From: Amycolatopsis iheyensis
Lineage (GTDB): Bacteria > Actinomycetota > Actinomycetes > Mycobacteriales > Pseudonocardiaceae
Assembly (NCBI RefSeq): GCF_024703995.1
Contig: NZ_JAMXQV010000003.1
Coordinates: forward strand, 62,001-126,000
Direction of reading: 5' to 3'
Length of the DNA stretch: 64,000 bases
Shown: one piece after another, positions 1 through 11,027 of the stretch
Layout of the letters: every line of letters begins with the position of its first letter
Position numbering within the stretch: the stretch's first letter is position 1
The notes under the pieces: model-generated
Database searches by the model: none
What the model saw: only the letters and a program-made list of their open reading frames with translations
Told to the model about the DNA's origin: nothing
Made by a program: the position numbers and the translations under genes

Positions 1-1642
<1,642 letters not shown>

Positions 1643-1704
1643 GCTTCCCCTCCCTGCCGGGTGCGGGCCGGCCCAGGGGTGCCGAGCTTCGACGCCCGGC
1701 TGCG

Positions 1705-1725
1705 AGGACGGCCTGCGAGCCGGGG
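1705..1725 (+). repeat. 21-bp direct repeat, left copy
   Basis: Twenty of 21 bases match 3537-3557. The two copies bracket the scar holding the decayed epoxide hydrolase, the VOC gene and the IS remnant. The repeat is too long for a normal IS target-site duplication, so it may instead mark a recombination event. Confidence 0.6.
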
Positions 1726-1812
1726 TATTCCGCAAGCGAGTGACCTGACTTGGCTCAAGATCGCTGATCTTGGGTAGGGTGCTGGCTTTTGAGCTGCGGT
1801 TTCGTCGTGTGA

Positions 1813-2298
1813 ACGGCGAAGGCCGCGCCGGGGTGGGGGATCGAGCGGATATCCGACGCGTGGTGCGAGCTGATGGCCCGGCTCGGCTACCGGCGGTTCG
1901 GCGCCCAGGGCAGCGACTGGGGCACCAGCATCGCCACGAGCATCGGTCAACGGCAACCCGATCGGGTCGACTCGCCGGCCGCCCTCTGCGCCTGGATCGT
2001 CGAGAAGTTCTGGTCGTGGACCGACTCCGGTGGCGACCTGCATCGGGTTATCACCTGCTCGACAACCTGATGCTCTACTGGCTGCCTGGCACCGGTGCCT
2101 CATCCGCCCGGCTGTACTGGGAAAGCCTCCGGCAGGTCAACGAATGGATCTCCGGATACGGTCAGGCGGTGGGCGGAGCGCCGGTTCCCGAACATCCGGT
2201 ACTGGAACGAGCCCGGCAAGGGCGGCCACTTCGCGGCGTTCGTGCAGCCGGCGTTGTTCGTCGACGAGGTCCGGTCATTCTTCCGGCTGGTCCGCTGA
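1813..2298 (+). pseudogene. Decayed epoxide hydrolase
   Basis: Three segments in alternating frames together resemble the C-terminal two-thirds of an epoxide hydrolase (alpha/beta hydrolase fold). Frame 1 gives GWGIERISDAWCELMARLGY and the nucleophile-elbow-like GAQGSDWG from 1831 to about 2055. Frame 3 gives LDNLMLYWLPGTGASSARLY from about 2050 to 2165. Frame 1 again gives RRFPNIRYWNEPGKGGHFAA, including the catalytic-His type GGHFAAF motif, up to the stop at 2298. The N-terminal roughly 130 residues are missing, a piece between GQRQPDRV and SPAALCAW is deleted, and at least two frameshifts are present. It cannot make an active enzyme. It lies in a scar next to an IS remnant, which suggests decay after transfer. 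Confidence 0.75.
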
Positions 2299-2301
2299 TG
2301 G

Positions 2302-2658
2302 TCACCCGTGCTCGGTAAGCGGCTGGCTGAAGATCAACAAGTGCCCATCGGGTGTCCGTACGTTGAAGTCGCGCATCCCGTAGGGCCGGTCAGCCAGTGG
2401 CTCGACGATGTCGGCGCCGCGGGCGCGCAGCTCGTCGTGGCAGGAATCGACGTCGTCGACGACAACCGTCACCCTGGCCGGGCCGACGCTGCTTTCGGCG
2501 TACAGGTGGAACTCGGCGGTTTCGCGGATCACGGCCGCGTAGCTAGGCGGGGTCTCCCAGGTGAATATGGTGTCGAATCCGAGCGTGTCCGTGAAGTACG
2601 ACCGCGCTGCCTGCACATCTCGGCACGGCAGCACGGGAATCGCCACCCGCATGACCAT
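2302..2658 (-). CDS. VOC (glyoxalase/bleomycin-resistance fold) protein
   Basis: 118 residues, intact, from an ATG on the minus strand. The paired beta-alpha-beta-beta-beta pattern of the vicinal-oxygen-chelate fold is visible: VAIPVLPCRDVQAARSYFTD at the N-terminus and VVVDDVDSCHDELRARGADI in the second half, ending in FNVRTPDGHLLIFSQ. Members bind drugs or catalyse glyoxalase- or dioxygenase-type reactions; the substrate here cannot be read. It faces the decayed hydrolase end to end (4 bp between stops) and sits between IS-like terminal sequences, so it may be mobile cargo. It is the only intact gene in the 1.7-3.5 kb scar. Confidence 0.82.
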   Translation of the reverse strand: MVMRVAIPVLPCRDVQAARSYFTDTLGFDTIFTWETPPSYAAVIRETAEFHLYAESSVGPARVTVVVDDVDSCHDELRARGADIVEPLADRPYGMRDFNVRTPDGHLLIFSQPLTEHG

Positions 2659-2670
2659 TCCGTCACCTTA

Positions 2671-3536
2671 CCCGACTTTGGCTCAAGACGGTTCCAGGCT
2701 GTCTCTCGTGGCGTATGTGCGCACGGTGAAGGCGGCGTCGGGGGCCAGGGCGGTGCAGATCGTGCACTCCTCGCGTCGCGGGTCGCGGGTCGCGGGTCGC
2801 GGGACATCGGCTCGGCGCATGACGATGCGGTGTCGGAGGCGCTCAAGGCGGTGGCGAGGCAGCGTCTGGCTGTGGGGCAGCCCGAGCGGGTTCTCCAAAG
2901 AACGCCGCCCGGAGCCGCAGATCACGATCGGGCTGCTCACCGACGCAAGCGGTTTCCGTTGATGGTCAACGCGTTCGAGGGCAACCGGGGCGAGACCACT
3001 ACGATGCTGCCGACCATCCGTGCGTTCATGGATGCCCACCAGGCCGCGGGGTTGTCGTTCATCCTCACCGCGGATACCGACGTGCCGTACGTGGTCCAGG
3101 CGTGGCGCCGCGAGCACCCGGACGAGCAGATCCCCGACGGGCACATCTTCACCCAGCCCTGGCCTGCCGGCCCCAAGGACCAGCGCCGCGACCAGATCAT
3201 CTACCGGGCGGACCGGGCTCGGCGCACCCTGCACGGCATCGACGAACCGGTCGCCAAGGCCGAGCAGGCCGTCGCCGGCAAGACCGCGGTCCAAGGCACG
3301 CGCCCTTGCCGGCCGCAAAGGCTACGTCACCAACCTCCCGGACGTCACCGCCGAGTTCGGGATCGACGCCTACCACCGACGATCAAGAAGTTCGTGCGCC
3401 ACCCGCCGCTACCGCACCATCAACATCCAGGCCGGCGAGCACACCCCCATCGCCGTCGACCCGCTACCCGACGACCTCCGCGATGCCCTCACCCGCATCC
3501 ACGACCGCGGTGCGCACCAATTTGAGCCAAGTCAGG
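2671..3536 (+). mobile_element. Collapsed IS1634-like insertion sequence
   Basis: The left end CCCGACTTTGGCTCAAGAC (2671-2689) is the near inverse of the right end TTTGAGCCAAGTCAGG (3521-3536), giving terminal inverted repeats of about 16 bp with one indel. Between them lies a shattered transposase. At roughly 0.87 kb the element is about half the length expected for this family, so large internal deletions have occurred. A third copy of the end sequence (CCTGACTTGGCTCAAGA, 1744-1760) lies upstream in the same orientation as the left end. It may be a relic of another copy or an earlier boundary. Confidence 0.65.
2699..3516 (+). pseudogene. IS1634-family transposase remnant
   Basis: Fragments read in several frames match the expected order of an IS1634/IS4-superfamily DDE transposase. 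The start is LSLVAYVRTVKAASGARAVQ (from about 2699). It continues with HDDAVSEALKAVARQRLAVG, then PQITIGLLTDASG, then NAFEGNRGETTTMLPTIRAF, then IPDGHIFTQPWPAGP, then RADRARRTLHGIDEPVAKAE, KGYVTNLPDVTAEFGIDAYH, SIKKFVR-type and ADPLPDDLR-type ends. Internal blocks are deleted (for example between SFIL and DVPYVV, and the whole segment between the KTAV and KGYVTNL pieces). Frames change at least three times. Family assignment is by motif recall. Confidence 0.72.
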
Positions 3537-3557
3537 AGGACTGCCTGCGAGCCGGGG
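3537..3557 (+). repeat. 21-bp direct repeat, right copy
   Basis: Matches 1705-1725 with one mismatch (position 6 of the repeat, G versus T). It begins directly after the right end of the IS remnant. Confidence 0.6.
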
Positions 3558-3577
3558 CGCCTGACCCCGGCGAAGCG

Positions 3578-4354
3578 TCAGAGGTCCAGGTCCACCACGA
3601 TCGGCGCGTGGTCCGACGGCCCCTTGCCCTTGCGCATGTTCCGGTCCACATAGGAATCCGTCACCGCGGCCGTGAACGTCTCGTTCCCGTACACCAGGTC
3701 GATCCGCATCCCCTTGTTGTTCGGGAAGTTGCCCGCCCGGTAGTCCCAATAGGTGAACGGGTGGTCGTACTTCAACGGCCGCGGGAACACGTCCGACAGC
3801 CCGAGGTCCCGCAACCGCGCCAACGCCTCCCGCTCCGGCTTGGTCACGTGCGTGGACTCCGCGAACACCGCGATGTCCCAGACGTCCTCGTCCGCCGGCG
3901 CCACGTTGAAGTCGCCCAGCACCGCGAACGGCGCGGCCGAAAGCTCCGCGGAAACCAGCGACCGCAAGGACTCCAGCCACTCGAGCTTGTACGCGTAGTG
4001 CGGGTTGTCCGGCTCGCGCCCATTGGGCACGTACACCGACCACACCCGCACGCCACCGCACGTGGCCCCGACGGCCCGGGCCTCCGCGGCCCCTTCGAAG
4101 GCAGGCTCGCCCGGCAGCCCGCGCACGACGTCGGACAGCCCCACGCGCGACACGACCGCGACGCCGTTCCAGCGCCCCAGCCCGTACGCCGCCACCTCGT
4201 AGCCCAGCGCCTCGACCTCGGCCAGCGGGAACTTCTCCGTGGTGGTCTTCAGCTCCTGCAGGCACAGCACGTCCGGCGCCGTCTCCTCCAGGAACTCCAG
4301 CACCCGGGGCAGGCGGGGGACGATGGAGTTCACGTTCCACGTGGCGATCCGCAT
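3578..4354 (-). CDS. xthA: Exodeoxyribonuclease III (AP endonuclease)
   Basis: 258 residues of the exonuclease-endonuclease-phosphatase fold. Seen in order: MRIATWNVNSI at the N-terminus (metal-site Asn), LCLQELKT with the catalytic Glu, WNGVAVVSR, VYVPNGREPDN, the GDFNVAPADEDVWD Asp/Asn metal motif, YWDYRAGNFPNNKGMRIDLV, and a C-terminal SDHAPIVVDLDL with the Asp-His pair. All catalytic residues of the Xth family are present. It cleaves 5' of abasic sites and removes 3'-blocking groups in base excision repair. The start is set at the ATG of MRIATWN; an in-frame start six codons upstream adds residues not typical of the family. It lies downstream of a strong terminator for the protease gene, so it has its own promoter. 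Confidence 0.94.
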   Translation of the reverse strand: MRIATWNVNSIVPRLPRVLEFLEETAPDVLCLQELKTTTEKFPLAEVEALGYEVAAYGLGRWNGVAVVSRVGLSDVVRGLPGEPAFEGAAEARAVGATCGGVRVWSVYVPNGREPDNPHYAYKLEWLESLRSLVSAELSAAPFAVLGDFNVAPADEDVWDIAVFAESTHVTKPEREALARLRDLGLSDVFPRPLKYDHPFTYWDYRAGNFPNNKGMRIDLVYGNETFTAAVTDSYVDRNMRKGKGPSDHAPIVVDLDL

Positions 4355-4385
4355 GCCGCGAGCATCCCACACACCACCGACAAAA

Positions 4386-4413
4386 CCGGGGCGGCGCCGA
4401 AGCGCCGCCCCGG
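4386..4413 (-). terminator. Intrinsic terminator of the protease gene
   Basis: Arms CCGGGGCGGCGC and GCGCCGCCCCGG (12 perfect pairs) around a CGAA loop; on the minus strand the hairpin is followed by TTTTG. It sits 5 bp past the protease stop. Confidence 0.85.
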
Positions 4414-4417
4414 GGGC

Positions 4418-5140
4418 TCACACGCCCGCGGTCGTCCGGATCCAGGACCGGCTCGACGCCACGCTCGCGTAGTTGTTCGTCCCGCGCGTGTTCGTGCCGC
4501 TCTGGTTCTGGACCGTCGAGGCGACGCCGACCTGCAGGCCGCCTGACACCTGCGGCCCGCCCGAGTCGCCCTTCCACGCCGAGCCGTTGATGCCGACGCT
4601 CTGGATCGCGCGGCCGCCGTAGGCGTCCGTCGAGCGGCCGGTCACCTGGACGTTCGCCGTCTTCAGCGCCGACGCCGGCGGGCCGGTCGGGGTGGTGCGG
4701 CCCCAGCCGTAGAGCTGGTTGGTGCTGCCGGTCGACGGGTCCGCGCTGCCCAGCTTGATCGGCGCCGCGCTGGTCGCCGACGCCAGGTGCAGCAGCGCGA
4801 TGTCGCCGTTCGGGGACTCGTACTTGCCGTCGACCGCGATCTGGGTGCCGGAGAACAGCGTGTTGCTGCCGACCTTGACGTGCATGCCCGAGCCGTCGGA
4901 GTCGAGGCAGTGCACCGCCGTCATGACCCAGCGCGCGGCGATCACCGTGCCCGAGCAGTTGAAGCCCTGGAAGTCACGCCCGGGCGTGTTCACGTACACC
5001 TGGGCGCCCCAGGAGACGGTCGGGGCGGTGGTGCCGCCGACGATGTTCGGCTGGACGCCGGCGGAAGCGACGGCGCCACCCGCGAGGGTCAGCGCGACGG
5101 CGGCCGTACACGCGGCGCCGAGGGTACGAAGAGAGCTCAC
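4418..5140 (-). CDS. Secreted trypsin-like serine protease (S1 family)
   Basis: 240 residues from a GTG with an AAAGGA ribosome site about 10 bases upstream. An N-terminal signal peptide (SSLRTLGAACTAAVALTLAG, then ASA) is followed at once by IVGGTTAPTVSWGAQVYV, the mature N-terminus of chymotrypsin-fold enzymes. The catalytic triad is visible: His in MTAVHCLD, Asp in NGDIALLHL, Ser in KGDSGGP. The IVGG start suggests processing from a short propeptide (GVQPN). It is exported and probably degrades protein outside the cell; primary specificity cannot be fixed with confidence from the sequence. Its upstream region carries the palindromic hairpin at 5264-5307. Confidence 0.93.
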   Translation of the reverse strand: MSSLRTLGAACTAAVALTLAGGAVASAGVQPNIVGGTTAPTVSWGAQVYVNTPGRDFQGFNCSGTVIAARWVMTAVHCLDSDGSGMHVKVGSNTLFSGTQIAVDGKYESPNGDIALLHLASATSAAPIKLGSADPSTGSTNQLYGWGRTTPTGPPASALKTANVQVTGRSTDAYGGRAIQSVGINGSAWKGDSGGPQVSGGLQVGVASTVQNQSGTNTRGTNNYASVASSRSWIRTTAGV

Positions 5141-5263
5141 GGAGAGGATCCTTTCGGACGGGGCCCGATCGGGCCGGTCGGAAAGTAACCACCGCCTCAC
5201 CCCGGGCGACACCTACCGAAGTCGGAACCGGACCAACCACCCTACTTCCGGCGGGGCACCGGC

Positions 5264-5307
5264 TCGTGAGTGGTCAGGGCGGTTAGAACCGCCCTAACCA
5301 CTCACGA
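5264..5307. repeat. Near-perfect 44-bp palindrome between divergent genes
   Basis: Two 21-base arms with one mismatch around a 2-base centre; the arms contain GTGAGTGGT and AGGGCGGTT. It looks like a rho-independent hairpin, yet it lies between two divergent starts (protease minus, uvrC plus), where no transcript ends. From memory, similar palindromes recur in Amycolatopsis intergenic regions. Confidence 0.7.
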
Positions 5308-5368
5308 CAAGCCGCGGCAGAGCTGGGGGCGTGCGAGAACTGTCGGTGCCGCCCCATAGTCTTGGGAG

Positions 5369-7324
5369 GTGGCTGACCCGACCACCTACCGACCCGCTCC
5401 GGGAAGCATCCCGGAGCTCCCCGGCGTGTACAAGTTCCGCGACGCGACCAAGCGGGTCATCTACGTCGGCAAGGCGAAAAGCCTGCGCAGCAGGCTGAAC
5501 TCCTACTTCGCCGACCTCTCCGGCCTGCACCCGCGCACGCGCCAGATGGTGACCACGGCGGCGAGCGTCGAGTGGACCGTCGTCACCACCGAGGTCGAGG
5601 CGCTCCAGCTCGAGTACAACTGGATCAAGGAGTTCGACCCGCGGTTCAACGTCCGCTACCGCGACGACAAGAGCTACCCGATGCTCGCGGTGACGCTGAC
5701 CGAGGAGTTCCCCCGCCTGCACGTCTACCGCGGCGCCCGCAAGAAGGGCGTCCGGTACTTCGGGCCGTACGCGCACGCGTGGGCCATCCGCGAGACGCTC
5801 GACCTGCTGCTGCGCGTGTTCCCGGCCCGCACCTGCTCGGCCGGGGTGTTCCGGCGCCACGGCCAGATCGGGCGGCCCTGCCTGCTCGGCTACATCGACA
5901 AGTGCTCGGCGCCGTGCGTCGGCCGCGTCTCGGCCGGGGAGCACCGCGACATCGTCGAGGACTTCTGCGACTTCCTCGCTGGCAAGACCGACGTCATGAT
6001 CAAGCGGCTCGAAAACGAGATGGCGGCGGCGTCCGAAGACCTCGAGTTCGAGCGCGCCGCCCGGCTGCGCGACGACCTCGGCGCGCTGCGGCGGGCCATG
6101 GAGAAGCAGGCCGTGGTGCTCGGCGACGGCACCGACGCCGACGTCGTGGCGTTCGCCCACGACGAGCTCGAAGCGGCCGTCCAGGTCTTCCACGTGCGCG
6201 GCGGCCGGGTCCGCGGCCAGCGCGGCTGGGTCATCGACAAGGCCGAGGAGATGGACGTCCCGGCCCTGGTCGACCACTTCCTCACCCAGTTCTACGGCGA
6301 CGAGGCCGCCCTGGACGCCCGCGACGACGTCGACGCCGGCCCGGTCGTCCCGCGCGAGGTGCTGGTCCCGGAGCTGCCCGCGGACGCCGAGGCGGTCGCG
6401 GAGTGGCTGAGCGGGCTGCGCGGCTCGCGGGTGCAGCTGCGGGTGCCGCAGCGCGGCGACAAGAAGGCGCTCGCCGAGACCGTCCAGCGCAACGCCGGCG
6501 AGGCGTTCACGCAGCACAAGCTGCGCCGCGCCGGTGACCTCACGGCCCGCTCGGCGGCCCTGACCGAGCTGCAGGAGTTCCTGGCGCTCGACACCGCGCC
6601 GCTGCGCATCGAGTGCATCGACATCAGCCACATCCAGGGCAGCGACGTCGTGGCGTCGCTCGTGGTGTTCGAGGACGGGCTGGCGCGCAAGTCGGAGTAC
6701 CGCCGCTTCGCGCTGCGCGAGGCAGCCGAAGAGGGCGATGTCGCTTCGATCGCCGAGGTCGTCCGGCGGCGGTTCAACCGCTACCTCAAGGAAACCTCGG
6801 AGGAGTCGAGCAAGCCGGGGCTCGACCCGGAGACCGGCCGCCCGAAGAAGTTCGCCTACCCGCCGAACCTGCTGGTCGTCGACGGCGCGGGCCCGCAGGC
6901 CACGGCCGCGGCGGACGTCCTCGCGGAACTGGGCATCACCGACATCGCCGTCGTGGGGCTGGCGAAGCGGCTCGAAGAGGTCTGGCTGCCCGCCGACCCC
7001 GACCCGGTGATCCTGCCGCGGACGTCGGAGGGGCTCTACCTGCTCCAGCGGCTGCGCGACGAGGCCCACCGGTTCGCCATCACCTACCACCGCGAGAAGC
7101 GCTCCAAGCGGCTGCAGACGTCCGAATTGGACAGTGTGCCCGGGCTGGGGCAGGCTCGCCGCACCGCGCTGATCAAGCACTTCGGCTCGGTGAAGAAGCT
7201 CAAGCAGGCCAGGATCGAAGAGATCGAGGCGGTGCCCGGCTTCGGCAGGCGCACCGCGGAGGCCGTGGTCGCCGCGCTGGCCGGGGAGTCCGGCGCGAGC
7301 AACGGCACGCAAGCAGGGGAGTAG
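5369..7324 (+). CDS. uvrC: Excinuclease ABC subunit C
   Basis: 651 residues, full length. In order: the GIY-YIG nuclease domain ([20 protein letters not shown], residues about 18-38) for the 3' incision; the UVR motif for UvrB binding ([20 protein letters not shown], about 212-231); the RNase H-like domain with [15 protein letters not shown] (Asp for the 5' incision); and two helix-hairpin-helix motifs at the C-terminus ([17 protein letters not shown] and [16 protein letters not shown]). It incises on both sides of bulky lesions in UvrAB complexes. The GTG start has GGGAGG just upstream and a possible -10 TAGTCT at 5357. It heads the uvrC-rapZ-yvcK-whiA cluster, a conserved actinobacterial order. 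Confidence 0.97.
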   Translation: MADPTTYRPAPGSIPELPGVYKFRDATKRVIYVGKAKSLRSRLNSYFADLSGLHPRTRQMVTTAASVEWTVVTTEVEALQLEYNWIKEFDPRFNVRYRDDKSYPMLAVTLTEEFPRLHVYRGARKKGVRYFGPYAHAWAIRETLDLLLRVFPARTCSAGVFRRHGQIGRPCLLGYIDKCSAPCVGRVSAGEHRDIVEDFCDFLAGKTDVMIKRLENEMAAASEDLEFERAARLRDDLGALRRAMEKQAVVLGDGTDADVVAFAHDELEAAVQVFHVRGGRVRGQRGWVIDKAEEMDVPALVDHFLTQFYGDEAALDARDDVDAGPVVPREVLVPELPADAEAVAEWLSGLRGSRVQLRVPQRGDKKALAETVQRNAGEAFTQHKLRRAGDLTARSAALTELQEFLALDTAPLRIECIDISHIQGSDVVASLVVFEDGLARKSEYRRFALREAAEEGDVASIAEVVRRRFNRYLKETSEESSKPGLDPETGRPKKFAYPPNLLVVDGAGPQATAAADVLAELGITDIAVVGLAKRLEEVWLPADPDPVILPRTSEGLYLLQRLRDEAHRFAITYHREKRSKRLQTSELDSVPGLGQARRTALIKHFGSVKKLKQARIEEIEAVPGFGRRTAEAVVAALAGESGASNGTQAGE

Positions 7325-7333
7325 GGAACGACA

Positions 7334-8224
7334 GTGAGTGCGCAAGAGGAAATCCGCGGGTCCGGCATGGAGGTCGCGGTCGTGTCCGGGTTGTCCGGGG
7401 CGGGCCGCAGCACGGCGGCCAAGTGCCTGGAGGACCTGGGCTGGTTCGTCGTCGACAACCTGCCGCCGGAGCTGATCGCCACCATGGTCGAGCTGGGCGC
7501 GCAGGCGCGCGGCGCGATCACGAAGGTGGCCGTCGTCATGGACGTGCGCTCGCGCGCGTTCACCGACGACCTCGCCTCGGTGATCAAGGACCTCGACGCG
7601 CGGGGCTACAAGCCGCGCGTGCTGTTCCTGGAGGCGACCGACGCGGTGCTGGTGCGCCGCTTCGAGGCCGTCCGGCGCGGCCACCCGATGCAGGGCGACG
7701 GCCGGCTGGCCGACGGCATCACGGCGGAGCGGACGCTGCTGGAGCCGCTGCGCGAAGAGGCCGATCTGGTGCTCGACACGTCGTCGCTGTCGGTGCACGA
7801 CCTGCGCGCCAAGATCGAGGACGCGTTCGGCTCCGAGGCGAGCACCCAGACCCGGGTCACCGTGCTGTCCTTCGGCTACAAGTACGGCCTGCCGATGGAC
7901 GCCGACCTGGTGATGGACGTCCGGTTCCTGCCGAACCCGTTCTGGATCCCGGAGCTGCGCGAACACACGGGCCTCGACGGCGAGGTCCGCAACTACGTCC
8001 TCTCGCAGGAGGGCGCGGAAGAGTTCCTCGACCGCTACCACCAGCTGCTGCGGCTGATCGGCGCCGGCTACAAGCGCGAGGGCAAGCGGTACCTGACGCT
8101 GGCCGTCGGCTGCACCGGCGGCAAGCACCGCAGCGTGGCGCTGTCCGTGGAGCTCGCCCAGCGTCTGTCCAAAGAGGACGGAATGGCCGTGAAGGTGGTG
8201 CACCGCGACCTTGGTCGTGAATAA
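7334..8224 (+). CDS. rapZ: RapZ-like nucleotide-binding regulator
   Basis: 296 residues. N-terminal P-loop SGLSGAGRSTAAK (Arg in the Lys position, a known RapZ-family variant), then FVVDNLPPELI, and a C-terminal domain with FGYKYGLP and the GCTGGKHRSVAL motif. In enterobacteria RapZ is an RNA adaptor that directs decay of GlmZ and so senses glucosamine-6-phosphate. In actinobacteria the role is less clear, and the conserved rapZ-yvcK-whiA order points to control of growth or cell wall supply. It starts 9 bases after uvrC and its stop overlaps the yvcK start region, so it is in the same operon. Confidence 0.93.
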   Translation: MSAQEEIRGSGMEVAVVSGLSGAGRSTAAKCLEDLGWFVVDNLPPELIATMVELGAQARGAITKVAVVMDVRSRAFTDDLASVIKDLDARGYKPRVLFLEATDAVLVRRFEAVRRGHPMQGDGRLADGITAERTLLEPLREEADLVLDTSSLSVHDLRAKIEDAFGSEASTQTRVTVLSFGYKYGLPMDADLVMDVRFLPNPFWIPELREHTGLDGEVRNYVLSQEGAEEFLDRYHQLLRLIGAGYKREGKRYLTLAVGCTGGKHRSVALSVELAQRLSKEDGMAVKVVHRDLGRE

Positions 8225-9212
8225 CGTGCGCGCGGTCGCCCTCGGGGGCGGCCACGGGCTGCACGCCACGTTGTCCGCGGTGCGGCGGGTGACCCCCGAC
8301 GTCACCGCGATCGTGACCGTGGCCGACGACGGCGGATCGTCCGGCCGGCTGCGGCGCGAGCTCGGGCTGCTGCCGCCGGGTGACCTCCGGCAGGCCTTCG
8401 CCGCGTTCGCGGCGGAGGACGGCGGCACGTTGTGGGCGGAGGTCTTCCAGCACCGCTTCGGCGGTGACGGCGCGCTGGCCGGGCACGCGGTGGGAAACCT
8501 GCTGCTGGCCGGGCTGTTCGAGGTGCTCGGCGACCCGGTCGCGGCGCTCGACGAGGCCTGCCGCCTGATGGGCGTCTCGGGCCGCGTGCTGCCGATGTCG
8601 CCGGAGCCGCTGGAAATCGAAGGCCAGGTCAGCGGCCTCGACAGCGAGGACCCGGCCGCGCTGCGCACGATCCGCGGGCAGGTCGCGGTGGCGTCGACGC
8701 CGGGGCAGGTGCAGCGCGTCAGCCTGCACTCGCCGGGCCGGTCCGGGCGGCCGCCGCTGGCGTGCGAGGAAGCGGTCGAAGCGGTGCTGAACGCCGACGT
8801 CGTCTTCCTCGGACCGGGCTCCTGGTTCACGAGCGTTTTACCCCACCTGCTGGTGCCGGGGTTGCACGATGCGCTCGTGCACACGTCCGCGACCAAGGTG
8901 CTCGTCCTCAACCTTGTCCCCCAGCCGGGGGAAACCGGGGGATTCTCGCCGGAGCGGCACCTGGACGTACTCTTCGAGCACGCGCCGGATCTGCGGGTCG
9001 ACGCCGTGATCGCGGACCGCGATTCCGTGCCCGACCCGGCGAATCTCCGGCGCGCGGCCGAACGGCTCGGCGGGCGCGCCCACCTGGGGGCGGTGGGCGA
9101 CCCGGAAGTGGCGGGACGGCATGATCCTGATGCGCTCGCGTTGTGCATGCGGGAGGCTCTCGGTCTCGGCGGGGAGCACGGGGGAGGAGCGAAAGGCAGG
9201 GAGGGGCAGTAA
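8217..9212 (+). CDS. yvcK: YvcK/CofD-like gluconeogenesis and morphogenesis factor
   Basis: About 331 residues. N-terminal [15 protein letters not shown] and [14 protein letters not shown] are hallmark motifs of the CofD/YvcK superfamily, followed by [14 protein letters not shown] and [21 protein letters not shown] substrate-pocket motifs. YvcK proteins bind UDP-sugars and are needed for growth on gluconeogenic carbon and for cell shape; they lack the F420 chemistry of CofD. The GTG at 8217 overlaps the rapZ stop; a TTG at 8211 is an alternative. One oddity is a TTA leucine codon at 8838-8840, very rare at this GC content. It overlaps whiA by one base (TAATG). Confidence 0.9.
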   Translation: MNNVRAVALGGGHGLHATLSAVRRVTPDVTAIVTVADDGGSSGRLRRELGLLPPGDLRQAFAAFAAEDGGTLWAEVFQHRFGGDGALAGHAVGNLLLAGLFEVLGDPVAALDEACRLMGVSGRVLPMSPEPLEIEGQVSGLDSEDPAALRTIRGQVAVASTPGQVQRVSLHSPGRSGRPPLACEEAVEAVLNADVVFLGPGSWFTSVLPHLLVPGLHDALVHTSATKVLVLNLVPQPGETGGFSPERHLDVLFEHAPDLRVDAVIADRDSVPDPANLRRAAERLGGRAHLGAVGDPEVAGRHDPDALALCMREALGLGGEHGGGAKGREGQ

Positions 9213-10204
9213 TGGCGATGACCGCCGCGGTGAAGGACGAGCTTAGCCGGCTGGAGATCACGAAGATCGGGCCGCGCCGGGCGGAGGTCGCGTCGCTGCT
9301 TCGCTTCGCCGGCGGGCTGCACATCGTGGCCGGCCGGGTGGTCGTGGAGGCGGAGCTCGACACGGGCTCGGTCGCGCGACGGCTGCGCAAGGAGATCCAC
9401 GAGCTGTACGGCCACCATTCCGACGTCCACGTCATCACCGCCAGCGGCGGGCTGCGCAAGGGCACCCGGTACGTCGTGCGCGTGGTCAAGGACGGTGAAG
9501 GCCTCGCCCGGCAGACCGGGCTGATCGACCAGCGAGGCCGCCCGGTGCGCGGGCTGCCCGCGGCCGTGGTGTCCGGGGGAGTGGCCGACGCGGAAGCGGC
9601 GTGGCGGGGCGCGTTCCTCGCCCACGGTTCGCTGACGGAACCGGGCCGGTCGTCGTCGCTCGAAGTGACGTGCCCCGGGCCGGAGGCGGCGCTGGCGCTG
9701 GTGGGCGCGGCGCGCCGGATGGGCATCCAGGCGAAGTCGCGCGAGGTCCGCGGGGCCGACCGGGTGGTGGTCCGCGACGGCGACGCGATCGGTGCGCTGC
9801 TGACCCGCCTGGGCGCGCACACGAGCGTCCTGCAGTGGGAAGAGCGCCGGATGCGCCGCGAGGTCCGCGCGACGGCGAACCGCCTGGCGAACTTCGACGA
9901 CGCGAACCTGCGCCGTTCGGCCCGCGCGGCGGTCGCGGCGGCGGCCCGGGTGGAGCGCGCGCTGGAGATCCTGGGCGACACGGCGCCCGACCACCTGCTG
10001 GCGGCGGGCAAGCTCCGGCTGTCGAACCGGCAGGCGTCGCTGGAGGAGCTGGGTCAGCTCTCGGACCCGCAGATGACGAAGGACGCGGTGGCCGGCCGCA
10101 TCCGCCGGCTCCTGGCGATGGCGGACAAGCGGGCGAAGGACCTGAACATCCCGGACACCGAGTCCGCGGTCACGCCCGAGATGCTCGAGGAAGAAGACGC
10201 CTGA
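9212..10204 (+). CDS. whiA: Sporulation/cell-division transcription factor WhiA
   Basis: 330 residues from an ATG overlapping the yvcK TAA, with an AGGGAGGGGCAG ribosome site before it. The N-terminal LAGLIDADG-homing-endonuclease-like fold begins [20 protein letters not shown]; the C-terminal helix-turn-helix includes [17 protein letters not shown] and ends in [15 protein letters not shown]. WhiA works with WhiB to start division septation in aerial hyphae and binds GACAC-type sites. The last 35 bases overlap the convergent gene at 10170-11027. In many actinobacteria gap-pgk-tpi follow whiA directly; here they are 18.6 kb away. Confidence 0.96.
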   Translation: MAMTAAVKDELSRLEITKIGPRRAEVASLLRFAGGLHIVAGRVVVEAELDTGSVARRLRKEIHELYGHHSDVHVITASGGLRKGTRYVVRVVKDGEGLARQTGLIDQRGRPVRGLPAAVVSGGVADAEAAWRGAFLAHGSLTEPGRSSSLEVTCPGPEAALALVGAARRMGIQAKSREVRGADRVVVRDGDAIGALLTRLGAHTSVLQWEERRMRREVRATANRLANFDDANLRRSARAAVAAAARVERALEILGDTAPDHLLAAGKLRLSNRQASLEELGQLSDPQMTKDAVAGRIRRLLAMADKRAKDLNIPDTESAVTPEMLEEEDA

Positions 10205-11027
10205 CGAGGTCCCGCAGCCACGCGTCGGCGATCGCGGGCTCCCGGCCCATGGTCCGGGCGAGCCGGTCCCGGACCCCCGGTGTCCGCCCGGCCTCGACGA
10301 TCGCGACCGCTTCGGCCAGCGCCCGGCGGGTCCGGTGGTCGCGGGCCGGCTCCCGGACGTCTTCGGCGGCCCAGAGCTCCCGGCCGAACGAGCGGGTCAG
10401 CTTCTGCTGGTGGTCGGCGAGGTAGCTGAACACGCTCGACTCGACGGAGACGTTCCGGATCGTCAGGTCCCGCGCCCAGTCCGCGTGCTGCTGCCACCGG
10501 TGGGTGTTCGGGCTGGTGTGCGTGCGCCGGGTCAGGCCGACGATCCGGACCCGGCGGCGGATCGCGGGCCAGTCCGCGCGTTCGTCGGCGGCCCAGTCGC
10601 GCAGGATGTCGACCAGCTGCCGCAACGTCCGCCCGGTCGAGACGACGTCGACGAAGACGACCGGCCGGGACCCGCGGGCGAGCGAGCCGGGTTCGAGTCC
10701 GTGCGCGGCGAGGTTGGCACGCAGCTGCGCGACTTCCGCCGGGTGGAGCCGGCCCCGCAGCCAGCCGTCGATCGACGCGGTGGACAGCGGCAGCAGGTGC
10801 AGTCGGCCCGGGTCCGGTAGTGCGCCGCCGAGCAGGTCGAACACGGAGTCGACCGACCGGCCGAGGAAGTGCAGCTCGCCGTCTTCGGAGCGGGCGAGCA
10901 CCTTCGCGGCGCAGTCGGTCAGCTCGTCGAGGAACCACAGGTCCGGTTCGGGGATCGCCTCGAGCAGCGAGCCGAGGTGGTCCGGGCGCACGAGGTCCCA
11001 GCGGAAGGGCCGGTTCGGTTCGATCAC
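10170..11027 (-). CDS. Phosphoribosyltransferase-like protein, function unknown
   Basis: 285 residues from a GTG overlapping the preceding stop (GTGA). The central segment [20 protein letters not shown] has the shape of a type I phosphoribosyltransferase PRPP loop (hydrophobic strand, acidic residue, S/T-G-R-T), preceded by helices and followed by [10 protein letters not shown]. The N-terminal part (residues 1-110) has no motif I can name. The charged C-terminal region may be a helical tail. It is the third gene of a minus-strand operon with a small unknown protein and a sterol-desaturase-like enzyme. No catalytic role is assigned. It is longer than plain PRTases (about 180-220 residues). Confidence 0.6.
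   Translation of the reverse strand: MIEPNRPFRWDLVRPDHLGSLLEAIPEPDLWFLDELTDCAAKVLARSEDGELHFLGRSVDSVFDLLGGALPDPGRLHLLPLSTASIDGWLRGRLHPAEVAQLRANLAAHGLEPGSLARGSRPVVFVDVVSTGRTLRQLVDILRDWAADERADWPAIRRRVRIVGLTRRTHTSPNTHRWQQHADWARDLTIRNVSVESSVFSYLADHQQKLTRSFGRELWAAEDVREPARDHRTRRALAEAVAIVEAGRTPGVRDRLARTMGREPAIADAWLRDLVRRLLPRASRA

Noticed and set aside
5294..9994. 1566-residue open frame on the minus strand across uvrC, rapZ, yvcK and whiA
   Set aside because: It is a shadow frame of high-GC coding DNA; the plus strand holds four well-conserved genes and the minus translation is Arg/Pro/Ala-rich with no domain.
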